Part shown: positions 36,701 through 51,700 of the stretch, in pieces
Layout: every line of letters begins with the position of its first letter
How positions within the stretch are numbered: position 1 is the first letter of the stretch
DNA from: Branchiostoma lanceolatum
Lineage: Eukaryota; Chordata; Leptocardii; Amphioxiformes; Branchiostomatidae
Assembly (NCBI RefSeq): GCF_035083965.1
Contig: NC_089729.1
Location: forward strand, 18,277,964 to 18,341,963
Direction of reading: 5' to 3'
DNA: 64,000 nt
Translations under genes and position numbers: made by a program
The notes under the pieces: model-generated
What the model saw: the letters and a program-made list of their open reading frames with translations, nothing else
Database searches by the model: none
Told to the model about the DNA's origin: nothing

Positions 36701-39700
36701 GTGATTTCGACGCCGTCCACCGAACAGCCTTCGGCCAAAGTGCAGAAGCCACTCTCTGTAACCAACTGCACAAAGGCTGCAGCTATGTTGTCCTTAGTGT
36801 GCTGTTCCGTACAATCTCCAGAGTAGTACTGAAGCTCGGACGGAAGCTGGTTTGCTCTTGGGTATCTTCCAGCTGAAAGATACAAAATAACATTTGTTGC
36901 AAATCTATAAAGATCATCTCAGCCACCAAGTCCAATGGAACAGGTGACAATCAACTATTACAGAGGACATCATGAAAGTTGAAATGAACATTGTAAGCTA
37001 TCTACATGTGCATGGTATGTACCTCTAGTTTACACCAGGGCCTGCATTGCACTTATTTTCAGTATTCATCCCCCAATTTTGATTTGTACCACTAGCTTGT
37101 TTCTGTATGACTGACCGCTCCATTGTCAGGAGCAGTATCACTTGAATATTATTGCACATGAGTGTTATATTTTTAAATATCTTAATGTTATTGATTTTGG
37201 TATGTATAATCATAGCATTGGTTTCTTTAAGCTTAGATCTGAAATATGATAATGTTATACCTGTACAGTCTGGAACGTTGTCATGGGGAGTCCAGATGCC
37301 ATCATTTCTGCAGAGGTACAACCTTTCACCTGTTTGTCCTCTTGGTATGTCAAATGCAGCATTGCACAAGAGTGTACAGGTCGTTTGATCTCCCCAGCCA
37401 GCACAGGACAACGCCCCATTCTGTGGTGCATTCAAATCTGTGCATTGAACCGCTTAAATGGAAAAACAAACAATCCGTACAATATTAATATTATTACCAT
37501 TGACACATATAATGTCAAGATTCAAAGTAGCATGGTAAATTCACTATCTGACGATTATACTTAGAATCTTAAATTGAGTATCATTTTAACAATGCACTCT
37601 TTTTAATGTTAAGCTTATTGGCCTCAATGTACATTAGTAGTGCAATGATATATGAAACCCACATATAACAGAAAAAGTGGGATTATTTGTCTTTCACTGT
37701 CTCGGGAAAAGAAGCCGAACCCAGTAAGTTAGAACTTAGTGACAGTAGTTAAGACTAGAGTAGTCATATGTTATATTGTTCATCATTGTCCGTCCGTCCA
37801 ATCCATGTTACATGTACATGTATTTGTACTTGCAATTAGCCTACGGGCAGGAATCTGCAATAAACTTTCATTATAAAGCGATTGTACCTGTCAAAGTTAT
37901 CCTGAAAGAACACACAGCACTTTTCCCATTGTCAGGATTGGTAGCGGTGTAGGTGACGAAATGGTCCCCGAGGGTAAAAGTAGAGCTTGAAAACGTTGCT
38001 GGGTCTGGGACAATGATTAGGGCGTCGTCTGTGAGTTCTTCAAAGACTGGAGGATCCCAGCTAACAAGTGTGTCTGCTGTTGTAGTCGTCAGGGCTATGT
38101 CGTCTGGGCAAGACCTGACAACAGGGACCAGTTCATCTGCGAACAGAGGATATAATACTGGTTATTGTTAATCGCTTGTAATCAGCAACATGTGTGGCAA
38201 ACTAGTTGTGATTTACCAACCAGACGTAAAAACAAAAGTCTGAACATTGCTTCTTAATTCACCATATCAAGTTTAATGTAAATCCAAGGAAAACTACATT
38301 GTATGTGGTAAAAACAAGCCTGCTACTGTAATTCGTAAGTTGGATAACGATTGCTGACAGTGTCAACATATTTTTACAATACAGTTAAGAGAGACTCAAA
38401 TTGTTGTCAGTCACCTTGAATGTAGATGTGAAATCGGCACTCCACAGAATTGTTATCCGCATCATAGAACGTGTAAATGACTTCAGTGTCTTGGCTGAAG
38501 TTGTGAGGAGGTTCAATCCCTGCTGGAGTCACGACCACCCTCAGCTGCCCAGGTGCATTATCTACGGCAGTAGGCACAACCCAGCTGATGGACGTAGTGG
38601 GGGTTGTTCCTTCAAGAACCCCACTTTGTGGTCCAGGGCAGCTCAGAAGGTGTGGGGAGGTTACATCTGGGAAATGTTTTTAAACTCAGAATGTCATGAT
38701 CATGTTCTTGCTGATTTGTCGCGTTCACTGATATTACAATCAACTCATGACCTCCACATGTAAATAACCATTCATTACAAAACATACGATAACAATAAGA
38801 GATTTCAGACGTATCTCTCTATCTAACGCACACACAGTACTTTATCATTTAGGGTAAAATAACGATGACAAATAGGGCACTCCTACGTACAAAGCAAAGC
38901 AAAGCAAAGAACCTAACACATGTAATATGATGCTGTTCATGCTTAGCCTGGTTTTATCATTTATACATGGTTCATGGAACAATCAATTGCTGCCGTTCTC
39001 CGAAATGTAGCGTCTCTGATACAACATGTATACCTTTGCAAAATAAATAGATAAACATACCTTTGCATTCTGGTGTAGTGGTATCACCGCTCCAAGTTCC
39101 ACTGGACGTACATGTCAATGCTCCCACATCGGGGTCCAGGGAATACCCATTTCGGCAGAAGTATTGGCACGCTGTACCATACGTTGGCATAGTAGTGCAG
39201 AAGGATGGATACAGATCACCGTTCGCAGGCGGAGTCAGGCCGCTGCATGTTGCAACTTCAAAGAGAAAAAAAAATCACACTGTTTGTGGTGATGGCACAA
39301 GAATGTTATCAGAATAGATTGCACAGAAAGTTCAGTTAATCAAATAAGATATTTTAAGATGTTTATGAAGATTAGAATAATGATAGCCAGATTATCATGA
39401 CTGCATACTTGCGCAGTAAGGCTGCGATTCTCTTTCCCAGTACATCATTGTGCCGTCGAATTCACAGGTGGCATTGCTCGATCCAGACAGTTGGTACCCT
39501 GTGGCGCATGCCACCTGGCAAGTAGTGCCGTAGCTGTTGTCACAGATTCTACTGGTGAACTGAGCGTAGACGGGAGGCTGAAGCTGCTGGCATCGCCTCA
39601 CTAAAACAAAATGCAAAAAAAACAACAACATTATAATATTTTATAAATATTGGCAGTAAATAAGATACTAAGTAGTGCTGTTGAATCAGATGCTCTATTC

Positions 39701-42700
39701 ATTTCTCGTGTTTCCGTTGAATTTATCTCAGCAATTCAGCCTCACAGCTGCTAATGAGATCATTGAAATAAACCAGTCTTATTATCTGATGGTCCCTAAT
39801 GGTAGACTGTACAATCCAATTATTTTTATGTCGAACATGTTTGAAAAGAAAAACTAATTGTTTGAAAGAACCTGCTAAATATGTATTGTTGACACTAATG
39901 TATATTTCCCTAAGTGATACCCCATAATAGAGGTGGTTAAAGTGTACAAAAAACAAAAAAAAGCATACTAATGTTTACCTTTGAAGCCATACCATTGTAC
40001 ATATACTATGTCATCCTAAAAGCATCAAACTATAAAACTCCTCACCATCAACTTTTAAAGTGAACTCGCATGTCTGTTGGTTGCCTGCTTCATCCGTTGC
40101 CACGTACACAATGGCATGTTCCCCAACAGAAAATACGCGAGGGCAAATGTTGGAGGTTAGTGTAGGGGTGGTCTCAGAGTTGTCCTCTGCCACTGGTAGG
40201 GTCCAGTTGACATATGTTGTAGTATTTCCTCTGTCAGCATATATGTTGATGTCTCGGGGGCAGTAGGTGAACCTTGGTGACTCAATGTCTGCAATAAGGA
40301 AAATGTATCCCCTGGTCAATAGATAGTATCTTGTAACTTTACCTTGCAAGGAATTGATCAGTCTGGGTTATACCAATGTTTGATTGTAATCAGTTAATGA
40401 AGAAATGATTTTGAATCATATGTCTAGCTGTAAGTTGGCCAAATCAGAGGAACTGCCATTGACCTGAATGGTGAATGGTGTATGGTGCTATGAAGAAATA
40501 TTTTCAATTATTCTCACCTTGCGCCTATGAAGCGATTTAAATGTAGAGAAAGCTAACAACAATACACAATTGAATTACAGGTATTTTGTTAATCAAGAAT
40601 TCTTCATGGACCATAATTTCCAACCAAAAGATACGAAAGATGTTGGCATGGTTTCCAGCCTCTCGGAACAAATATTTCAAATGTTATTTTTATAGATGGC
40701 CTTTCTGTAGCCAGTAGCATTCATCATTCAAAAGTGACAACACGTATTAAAGTAGATAACATTGATTTTCCACACCAAATGTTGACTGTAAAACTTACCA
40801 ATGCATGTCAGATTACTGTTATCCCTTGTCCATTGTCCATTCCCCAGGCAGGTTGTGAACTCATGACCTGCAGGCTGTAGTCTGTACCCGCTCCTTGTGC
40901 AGGTGTGAATACAGGTATCCAGGTAGGATGGACTAGACGTACAGGAAGCAGGAACAGTCTGATACACGGCAGATGCGGGCAGCGGTGAGCAGGTCCGCTC
41001 TGGATTGACCAAAAAAATCTAAATCAATCCAAAGAAGTTGTCTTCCATCTTTCAACTTCCTTCGTTTTCTTTTCTAAACATTTTTCTTTGTCAAATAAAT
41101 GTTTTTGCTTTGATTACATGTTCACAGAAGAATGTATTTGGTAACTCAAGCACATAATTGTTTAAAGACATCAAAAATTTTAGAGAATCAAGTCAGTAAA
41201 AATGTACTGGTGATACAGGGAGAATAAGAAAAAAACTGGAAATACTAAAATACAAACCTTCACAGCTGAATTCTTGAGGGTCTCCGCTCCAGCTTCTGTT
41301 TGCTAAGCAGCGAACCTTACTTTCCCCCACACCAGCGTGCCCGTACGGACAGTATAACTGGCAGGTTGTGCCATATCTCTCTGACTGTGGAGCCTCGGAG
41401 AAGCAGCCAGATTTGATGACAGCTGCCTTTGTTTGGACTGCTGGGCATGTGATGGCTGGAATGACAAAAGATAATGAAGTAACGTTACTTTCAATTTTGG
41501 ATATATTTGTATACTTCAACCAGTTCTTCATTCGATTTTACTTACAGTAATTCACACATACATTGTCGTCGTCCCTGATCAGGACCTCAACCTATATGTG
41601 TTCATGAGAGACACTTGCAGCAAACAGAACTCTTTGGAAACAGGACGTTAAGAATGGTTTACAACTGAGGGAACAAAATAGACTTGACTCAGAAAGACGC
41701 TTAAAAAGCGTTAAAACAAACAATAAATACATTGTGTGAAATCTGTACTATTCATAGTCTTGCGGGACTGATGAATGCCTACTACTATGCCCGTCATTAC
41801 ATCTAAAAGTAAATAAATCACCTCTATTCTATTACTCTAGTGAAAGCCCTTACCTTCACAGGTTGTTTCATTTCCTGACCAAAAGCTTGTTCCGAACTCA
41901 TCAAGCTCGCATGTATGGGTGTCGGGACCGTTGAGAACGTAGCCCTCGTTACACTTGAAGCTGCAGGATGACCCTAGTGGTGTGTCCACCGGGCAGCTGT
42001 CGTACGACCCCCACAGTGGGGCAGGCAGACGCCGACATCTGTGTACTGAAATATAGATAGAAATCATTCATCGTGCATCTGCATGGAATTAATATTTTCT
42101 TATGGAGAGCTTTGTATTTCAGAAGCTTCGCACAGCACCATGTTTTAATTAAGATTGTTTTCCAATCTGATAATCGACCTCCTTCGATAAAGGTCCACAC
42201 ACTTTTGATGAAAAGAGCCATCCGCAAGACATTTAAAAAGATTTACAAGAGATGGCAACAAACGAGAAACCTACTATTGACACGAATGTAGACAACGCAT
42301 TGTCGCGCCAAGCCGGTCGCATCCATGGCTGTGTATGTTATCCTCGTGGTTCCTTCGGGGAAGGTACTGCCAGGCCCCAAGTTTTCTGGATTTCTACAAA
42401 ATAACGTTAAATAGAAATGTAGGTAAATTCCTTCTTACAAATTTGTCAATGGTGCTTTTAGGGTTAATACACACCAAGCTATGTGTTACGTATATCATAT
42501 ATGGTAAACTTCATATTTCAAATTATCATTCTTTTTTAATGGCAACCACTCGTATTATTTTTATTCGAATTAAGATACATAGTACAGATACATAGTACAG
42601 ATACAAATACAGATCGAGGATGGTGATCGTGTCAATTGACACGGTAGCCTTCGCGTGAATTTGTTTAAGGTGGATGACAGGTTGCGAATCTGAAACCCAG

Positions 42701-45700
42701 ACACTCTGGGCATCTGCCTTCTCCAGCGGCATCAATTATAGACAAACAATAATCAAGTAATGGCATTTCAGATAATTCTGTTTTATGGTTGATTAACTGA
42801 CAGTCAATGATCAAATCTTTCTACAAAAGCATTCAGAATAACGGTTTTCTATTCATAAAGAAGTTTGAGTAGTCATGGAATGTTATTCACTCACTTCAGC
42901 ATGCTAACATTTCCAGAGTTGTCAGTTGCCACTGGCTCCATGTATGGTACTTCAGCTGTGGTTGTGCCACTTCTGGCATTGTAATCAATGTACTGTGGAC
43001 AGGGTACTGTGAACTGAGGTGCCTCTTGATCTGAAAGTTACAAACGTGGCCGGAAAAAAATCACCATAATAATCAAGTTTGGATTGGCTGAAAATAAATG
43101 TTTTGTTAGCTTATGCTATTCAACACCTAAAACATCAGAACAACATTTACGTCAATAAAATGTTTATACTTAGATGGTAAATTCTCCTTAAGGATTGTGT
43201 ATCATTTTAGGACAGATAGATGACCAGTAATTAGCTATTGTCCATACGATAAAGAGGCAAATTTAATGTTCATGACAATACTTACACGTATTCAATCAAA
43301 TTCAAAAAGCCGTTTTGGATGTACCTTTACAGCTGGTGTTCCGTACATCACTCCATGTGCCGTCAGAAAGGCACTGCTTGAAGATGGGCCCTTGTACCAA
43401 GAAGCCATTGTTACAGGAGAACCTGCACAGGGTGCCATAGGGGAGTGAGGTGCTGTTGCCGCACTGTGATGGGCTGACCTGTCCGTTCGTCAAGGAGAAA
43501 GATGCGCTGCAGAAAACCTCTGTGGGGATTCACACAAACAACGCACGTGAATGCCATAAGTCTTTTTGTCACGGGTATCTCATGCTTAATAACTAAGAAT
43601 ACATTGATGAAGGTTAGACATCCAGGTAATAAGATACGCCAAAAATAATTACTCAAGCAACTGGATAAGATTTTCAAAATCTTATCCAGTTGCTTGAGTG
43701 ATTATTTTTGGCGTAACTAAGAATACAATTTTATGTGAATTAAACATAAGTGCAAACGGATTTGCTGTGTGCATGTCTTCATTGGCCATTGGACGACTTT
43801 TTATTAAGAGCGTCATTTCATAGCTTTATGTGGATACATCAGAGATGTGTCTATCGAAAACATTTTCGATCATCAAAAATATTAGAAAGGCAAGATTAAA
43901 ATATATAGATAGATTCACCTCGGACATTTTTACATTGTTTAGTGTTACGAAATCGATACTAAGAGTTACCTACCTTCACATGCGAAAGAAGGTACTGTCC
44001 AAGATCCATCCGCTTGGCAGCGACTGTTGACTGACACTTTACCACTTGGACTCTTGTGGCCACTATTACATTGGAACTGGCAGATAGACTTGTAGCCCGT
44101 TACTTTGGAAGAGCATCCTGACACATAGCCATTTGGAACATCAGGAACAGTGCATTGATTTGCTGTGAAAGAAAAAGCAGAAAATCATCTATTTCATAGC
44201 ATTCATAAGCTGTGATATTGTACTGTTTGAAAACACCCACACTGTTATGTATAAACCATTCTGCTTTAGGAAGCCCCAAGTACAGTAATCATTCCCAATA
44301 ATGTGTTTTCTGTCCAGGAAACATACTGTGATAAACATAGTTCAGCATGTTATAAGGAGCATTGGGTCAAATGAATGAAAGACAACATGGATATTTTGTA
44401 ATTGTGCTATATTAGGTATTCCATAAAATACTTGTGTCTGCAACACATGGCCACGTCCATTGATTATTCTCATAATCCCTACTGTCAACATTTCAATGTC
44501 ACTATTGTTAATTATTTTGCTTTGTGTGATGTTGCCTTTCTATCCATCTAAAAATAGCTCGATAAACCAGTACTAGTGATGAATGTAGCATAACGTAGCG
44601 ATTTCGTATCAAATTAGTTTCATAGCTACTCACGTTCACAGATGCCAACAGTTCCTTCCCAAATACCAATCGTTGTTGAGTCACTGTTTCTGGTGCAATT
44701 AAGGAGCGCATCTTTCGTGTCAGTCATGTGGTACCCACTGTTGCATGACTGTCTACACTGGGATCCATACACGGCACTGCTACAGCTGACTTTACCAACC
44801 ACGAGGTCCAACTTCCCAAAGGGTGGGGATGGTGGGAGAAGTACTGGGCATCTGGTCACTGTGTAAAGAAAGGAGAGAGAAAACTGAATCAGATTTAATC
44901 ATCACCAGTATCATTATGTAAAACATTTTATCTCGTGCAAAGACGATGAAATGTTTAGTTCATTTTCGTTGATATCTAACTCTTGAAAGAAGTCGGCACA
45001 ACCAATAGAAGACTTTATGGATGTATCCACAAATATTGTAACATTACCTGCTGAACAAAGATAGTAAAGATACACACTCCTAAATTTAAATTGTATGAGT
45101 GAATTGTATGTTTGTAAGATCATAAAGGCAACTTGCTGTATTTCATGTATGTTCAGCAAAATACCTTGGACAGTGATTTTGAAGCTACAGGTGGAAGTTA
45201 GGCCGGCTTCATCTACAGCTCCATATTCAAGGATGTGGACGCCCTCTGAGAGGATTTGCGGTTTTTCTGTTACCACTTTTGCATTGATCTTTGATAAAGT
45301 TGCATAATGTGTCAGTCCACGATCGGTCGCCTGCAGAAATGCATAAAATTACATGTTAGTAACATTCAACATCAGACTTACATGTAATTGAAACATATAC
45401 TATGAAATTTTACATGATGTAGTTACGAGAATCTTTTTTGGCCTTTCCAATTGAAAACTAAGAGACAAAGTGTAATCAATAAAGGCTGATGCCCGCACTT
45501 CAACTGGTTCCCATGACCAATCTGGATCGTGCGATATCCTTCTCTGTTCTGTGAAGTACAGTTGATCATCTGGGCAGTACAGCAGTGGACTGCTGATGTC
45601 TGAAAACAACAACAACATTTATTTATTTATTTATTTACTAAAATATATTTTGGATGGTTCGTGTTTACGCTTAAGGCCCAGTGTTTCTCCCCTATCTCTT

Positions 45701-48700
45701 GACCCTCTTCTAAATCTGTTAAGTTCTACCATGATTGGATATAAATGCATACCACATATACTATTGGAAAAACTTCTCCTTTGATTGTTGACGATCAAGG
45801 GAACCAGCAGGAGTCTGGTTTCTTCGAACATGTGTTGAGCAAAAGCATTACATCCATACCATGCTCTGGCATCAGTTCTTGCATTGATAGATATTTACTT
45901 ATCATTTGCAAGTTTGTACCTGCAGATATTCGTATACCGAGTATACAGGGGTTTATAGAACTAACAATTAAAGTTCTGCTTATCTGTATTGTTAAAGAAA
46001 TCATTCTGCAACAAGTTTAAACTGTAATTTCTGACACAAAAATTGGCCTTACCCAAGTTTTCGACTGTACAACACCAGGTTTTATCAAGGAGTGAGCAGT
46101 CCACCGCTGGGATGTGGTGTTGTACATTCAAAAATTTGGCGAAGTCCAATTTTTGTGTTGGAAATTACAGTTTAAACTTGTTGCAGAATGATTTCTACCG
46201 ACACAGATGATCTTTCAAGCTAACAATGAAAGTTGTTTGTTTTGCCTTACCTTCACATTGTAGTTCACTACCATCCCAGGTTGCCATCTCTGTGCAGGTG
46301 CGCCTGAGTGTCCCCCCGGTGACAGTGAAGCCTTCGTCACAGGCCATGCTGCAGACGGTGCTGTACTTCTGAACAGTGGTCAGATCGGTTTCCTCACTGT
46401 CATACTGACACCTTTCTATCGATCCATTTCCTGGCCTCTCTGGAGCTGGACATTTCACAACTGTAAAAGAAAGCAAAAGGTTAGCTCGCTAGATTGCTTT
46501 AAAATGTTGCCTCAATTTTGTCCAGGTCCATCATGCATGCTTAATTTCACCATGTGCTAAATTACTAAAGTGACTGTACATATTTTCTTAAATAAACCCG
46601 ACAGAAAGTCAGTCACTCAAAAGGCAAGGTCTTAAAAAAAGACCTTTCTTGGACTTTTTAGCACATTCATCAACACAACTTGCTACACTTATTTCGAAAG
46701 TAATAGAGCTTGAACTCACTTTCACAGGAGGCAAATTTGTCGTCGTCCCACTCTCCTTGTGTCGCATTCTTGCTGTCCTCACAGGTGACCTGAGCATGTT
46801 CTTTTGGTAGATAACCAGTCAGACAGGATAGCACACATGTTGTTCCGTAGTATTCTTCTTCATTGGGGCAGCCACTTTTGACGCCATGTGTTGGTGTGGG
46901 AAGCTCACTAGCATGACACGTTTTCGCTGCAAGTAAAATGGCACCGCTTTAGACACAAATTAGATATCTTGCTCATTTGCTGAAAAGCAGGGCACGTGTG
47001 TTGGCTGACCTTGACAAAATTGAGACCAACTAGCCCAGGACGTCGGGGAACAGGCCCAGGATTCCCAGAACATCAAGGAAGACAGAGGTGCTTAGAGAAA
47101 TAGAATGGACTAAGTCAGGACAATCAACACGGCATTGATGCTGCTGTAATCGATACATACATATTCAATTTTATATACTTTGCATTCAATTCAATGACCT
47201 TTGACGAATCATAAAACTATTTTGTATCTATTGTGTCAATCAAAATATAATCCAGGACAGACAAAAGTTATACACGTACGAGTCGGTACGACTAACCTAT
47301 GCAGAATGGCGTCGGGTGCTCCCATCTTCCCTCTACCAAGCAATTATTCGTGTCTGATCCACTGAGCCGATAGCCTTCATCACAGGAAAAGTGGCATTCA
47401 GTTCCAAATGGAACCTCCTGTCCATCACATTCGTCATTGATGCTGCCGTGATTTGGAGAGTACATCGCTGGGCAAGTCCTCACTGTTTACAAAGAGGGCA
47501 AAACTCGTAAAGAGTCATAAAGAATCAAGAAATGTATCAGCAGGCTGGCTGTACTTTATCTAGTCAAATATGACTCAAGTATTGACATGTCTACGTTAAT
47601 AGTTCCCATACAGGGTGCTTTATCGCTAGCAAGCCTCAAGATATGAGACAGGAAGGGCCTCCAGCACCGAGCACTAACTAAATAATTATTTGTAAGTAGG
47701 GTGAGCCTTATTTTGGAAGGAAGCTGTATATAGAGCATTATAATGAGACGATAGTCGTGGCATATGGACATATGAACATACAATTAAAGTGCATTAACTG
47801 TCAACGGTAGCTGCTGGCTTTATTGATATCAAATCGATTGTAAATACAGCGGCGGTAGCGTGAATTGCATTTCATGCTAGTGGAACACAAATGAGCAGCG
47901 CTTACCAAGACAAGTTGAATTTACATTGTCCCATACTCCCTCTTCTACACCGACGTCAGATGCAAAGCACCTTGCCGTGGAAGGACCCAGCAGATCATAG
48001 CCAGGAGCACAGCTGATCTGACAAAACTCCCCAAATGCTGCATCTGTACATCCATGAAGTCCTTCGCCATTTTCTGGCACAGAATAGTCAGGGCACGATA
48101 AAGCTGTGGGAAATACGTGTACATTAGGGAAAGTCAATGTTGTGATGCCCGTGACTCGTAATGATAGTAAATTTTAGAGTCCATTTAAAGTCACCAAAAG
48201 GGTTTTAAAATGATATTTGTAATAATTTTGAAAAATTTCTAATAAAAAGAATATCTGACTGACAATAGTTCTAAATTTTTTGTCAAAGATTGAATATAAA
48301 AATATTAATCTATTTGAATTCAATTAGATAATTTACCAATATTTTGAAAGTAACTGCACAAACATCTCTTTATTTAAAATCATTTCTAAACATCCGTGTG
48401 ATTCTTTCACTTTTAGAAATACTCATAAAAACTATTGGAAATCTTAAGATTCTACATCATGAATATTTCTATTTTACAAAACTTTACAAATATTTATTAT
48501 ATATTTATCTGAAAACACATTCAAAACATTTCAAAAGTATCAAATCTCTTTTGAAAATATTTCTAAATAATGACAATAACAACCCTTGCGGTGACTTGGA
48601 ATGGACTCTATAACATTTGAATGGTGAAATAGAAAGCTTACCGTTGCAAGAGGGAACATCTCCTTGCCACAGTCCAGTCTCCTGGCATTCTGTGTCCTCC

Positions 48701-51700
48701 TGCCCACTCAGCCCGTACCCCAACGAACACTGAAAGGAGCACGTTGAGCCCCAAATAAACTGATTATCGTCACACTCAAAGGTACCCATGGGTAGGTACA
48801 GTTGGTTGAGACTGCAGGAGACCACTGGGGAAGGCAAGAAAAGTTAATTTTTAACTTCTAAATACAGGTATCGATATGAACATATCGTTAGCAAGCTTGC
48901 ACTGTGAATGTCTTTGCAATTAGGCGCAAAAATATGACTTTATTTAGAGCATCTCCCTATTGCACATTTATTGACTATTGACTATTGACATAACAGAAAG
49001 AGTCTTTTGTCTGTAAGTTCTATTTGTAAACAATGTAAATAAAAATAAATAAACTAAAAGTCCAGAGTCAATGTGGGCGCACACAAACCCTTCCAGAAGG
49101 TGTCTTGTCTCAGGATTTGAAGGCATTGACAGTCTCAGCTGCTACCACGTCCGCTGGAAGACTGTTCCAGAGGTTAATTGTCCTGACAGTAAAGAAGTTA
49201 TATCTCTTTGACTTCTTGGCTAGGGGTTTGGCGATATTGTAGGAATGTAGCCATGTACCTTCTACTCTGACGCCAAAGATGCAGTCTGCAGTTTGCCCAG
49301 CACTGTCAGTAGCCTCGTATCTGATGTCATAGTAGCCTGCTGAACGGTGTTGCTTGTTTACGATGTTTGTTGTCTGTACAGGTGTTATTAGCTCCCCTGA
49401 GTTGTCACTTGCGGTTGGTTCGTCCCAGGACACCAATGCAGTTGTTTTTCCCTCAGCTGCACGGATCGTCTCGATGCCAGTAGGGCAGGTCAGTTGAGGA
49501 GCTTGTGTATCTAGTGATGGAATTGGCAGTGTAATATGGTACATTTCAATATCATATATGATGTAGGGTCGTGTGGTGCAACGGCAGGTTTTCGACTCAG
49601 AACCCAGGGGTCACGGGTTCGAATCTGTACGATCTTGTGCCCTTGGAGCACGACTTTCCCCACCCCACCCAATTGTAAAAAATGGGTACAATAGACGCCT
49701 GTGTCCCACGTGTATTGCGCTGTTGCAATTTCAATAAAATCTAAAATCCAAATTATATGATGTCCTTTGGATGTCATTGAACTTTAAAAATCGTAGTAAT
49801 CGTTCATACTGATTGGTCCAAGGAAAACTGACTAGGTTTAACCACATTCAGCAGGCAGCGTGTATAACCCTACATAAGATACACACAGAATCGAATTTTT
49901 AACCATTTCTAAATGCAAACATGTGTAGAGGATTCGGAAACATTTGTATTTACTAAAATCACTAAATGTCTTGCTGATCATAACACACTAGACATTGAGA
50001 GTGATATGCTGCCGTGGTTATTCTGTTCATAAAGGTTTGAGGCTTGTTATACATGAAATGAATCTCCAAGCACACACTATAATAAGATACCCAATTATTT
50101 GTGCACTGGATAGATACTTCCAGGATTTAGAACATATGAACAGAAATGTTAACATGTAAAACACATTCCTATTTGGTCACGGCTTATCTTTAATCTGTGG
50201 AATCATTGGCATATAAGGGGATTAAATATAATATAATGGAATTTTCAGGAATAAAGTATAAAATGTATATCACACAACCACAATGGTAGCATCATCTGCA
50301 GTAAGGGGATTATACTACGTTTCTATAACCTTATGGGCCTGCAGTGAATATTATCGAAAAAAAAAAAACTTGAAGGAAGATGTTCATAATGATGAAGTTC
50401 CATCCACACACCTTTGCAAGTCGGTGACTCATTCGGAACCCAGATCATGTCACCATCTGCATCTGTGGTGCACAGTTGTGAATGTGACCCGCTGATGGTG
50501 TACCCATCATCACAGCTAAACGTACATACGCTGTTGTACTCTCGTCCTCTTGAGCAGGCATGGCTTCCATGTTCCGGGGCACTTGGTGTGGCTGAACAGG
50601 TTTTAACTAAACGATAATAAGGAAGATATTTCATGGGCATACAAACGCCAATCTAATCCATGTGCATGGTAATGATTTATCTGCCATGTGCTCAATTACA
50701 ATTACTTTGCTTCACACTCAAATATATAACTACAGACGACTTGTTGCCTATATGTATGGATTTTAGTAAATTATGGAATTGATAAATTGTCGTGATTGCT
50801 TTAGATTTGCTGTATTATAGACAAAATGCACGAATGTTTTTGTTTAATACAACAAAAACATTGTCAAACATACAGTTGACCACAGCACGAAAACTAGACA
50901 TTTCTTACTTGAACAGTTTGGGATGTCCCCACTCCAAATAGCATTGGCCTCACAGGTGACTGCGGCAGGGTTAGATGCTTGGTACCCCGTTATGCAGTAC
51001 AGTGTACAGGTTGATCCATGGATGTAGGACTCTTCAGCTCCAGTACAGTCAAATGTCCCATACTGGTCATATGGGATTTCTAAGCATTCGGGAACTGCAT
51101 TTAGGGAAAGAAAAGTCCTTGGTCAATAAAGTTGAAATATATTCACATTCATTTCATAAATGTACTGTTTCTACAATCATTTTTACAGAGACAAAGGCAA
51201 AACTGTTGTGCTAATAGATTTGTGTTTAGCGTGTGCTACTCAACGTTTAATACCAATGTACGTGTCAATAAAATAAGTAAGTTTTGGCCTTTAGCATAGC
51301 CTCTTATCCTGACAGAAAGCTTTGAAATGAAGGTTGAAAATCTTTAAGATATCTAGAACTATTTCGGTAGGTATCGTACTCTTAACCGAAAACATATATA
51401 GCTATTTCTCTTACCGGTGACTGTCACGGTAAATTCACACCGTGCAGTGTTTCCTCCACCATCGGTGTAACTGTACGATAGTTCAGTTGTGCCTCTCTCG
51501 AAACGAGAGCTGGGTGGAAGCCCAGTGAGCAATGCTTCTGGATGAACGGTTTGCTCTTCTGCATTCTTGTCATCTGCCTTGATTGGGTGATCCCAAGAAG
51601 ACTTGTCTATCTTAACGCTTTTTCTCCCACGCTCAGCTGTGTTCGTTATGTCTCCTGGGCAACTAAGACTTGGTGGGTAATCATCTGTACCAAGACATAA

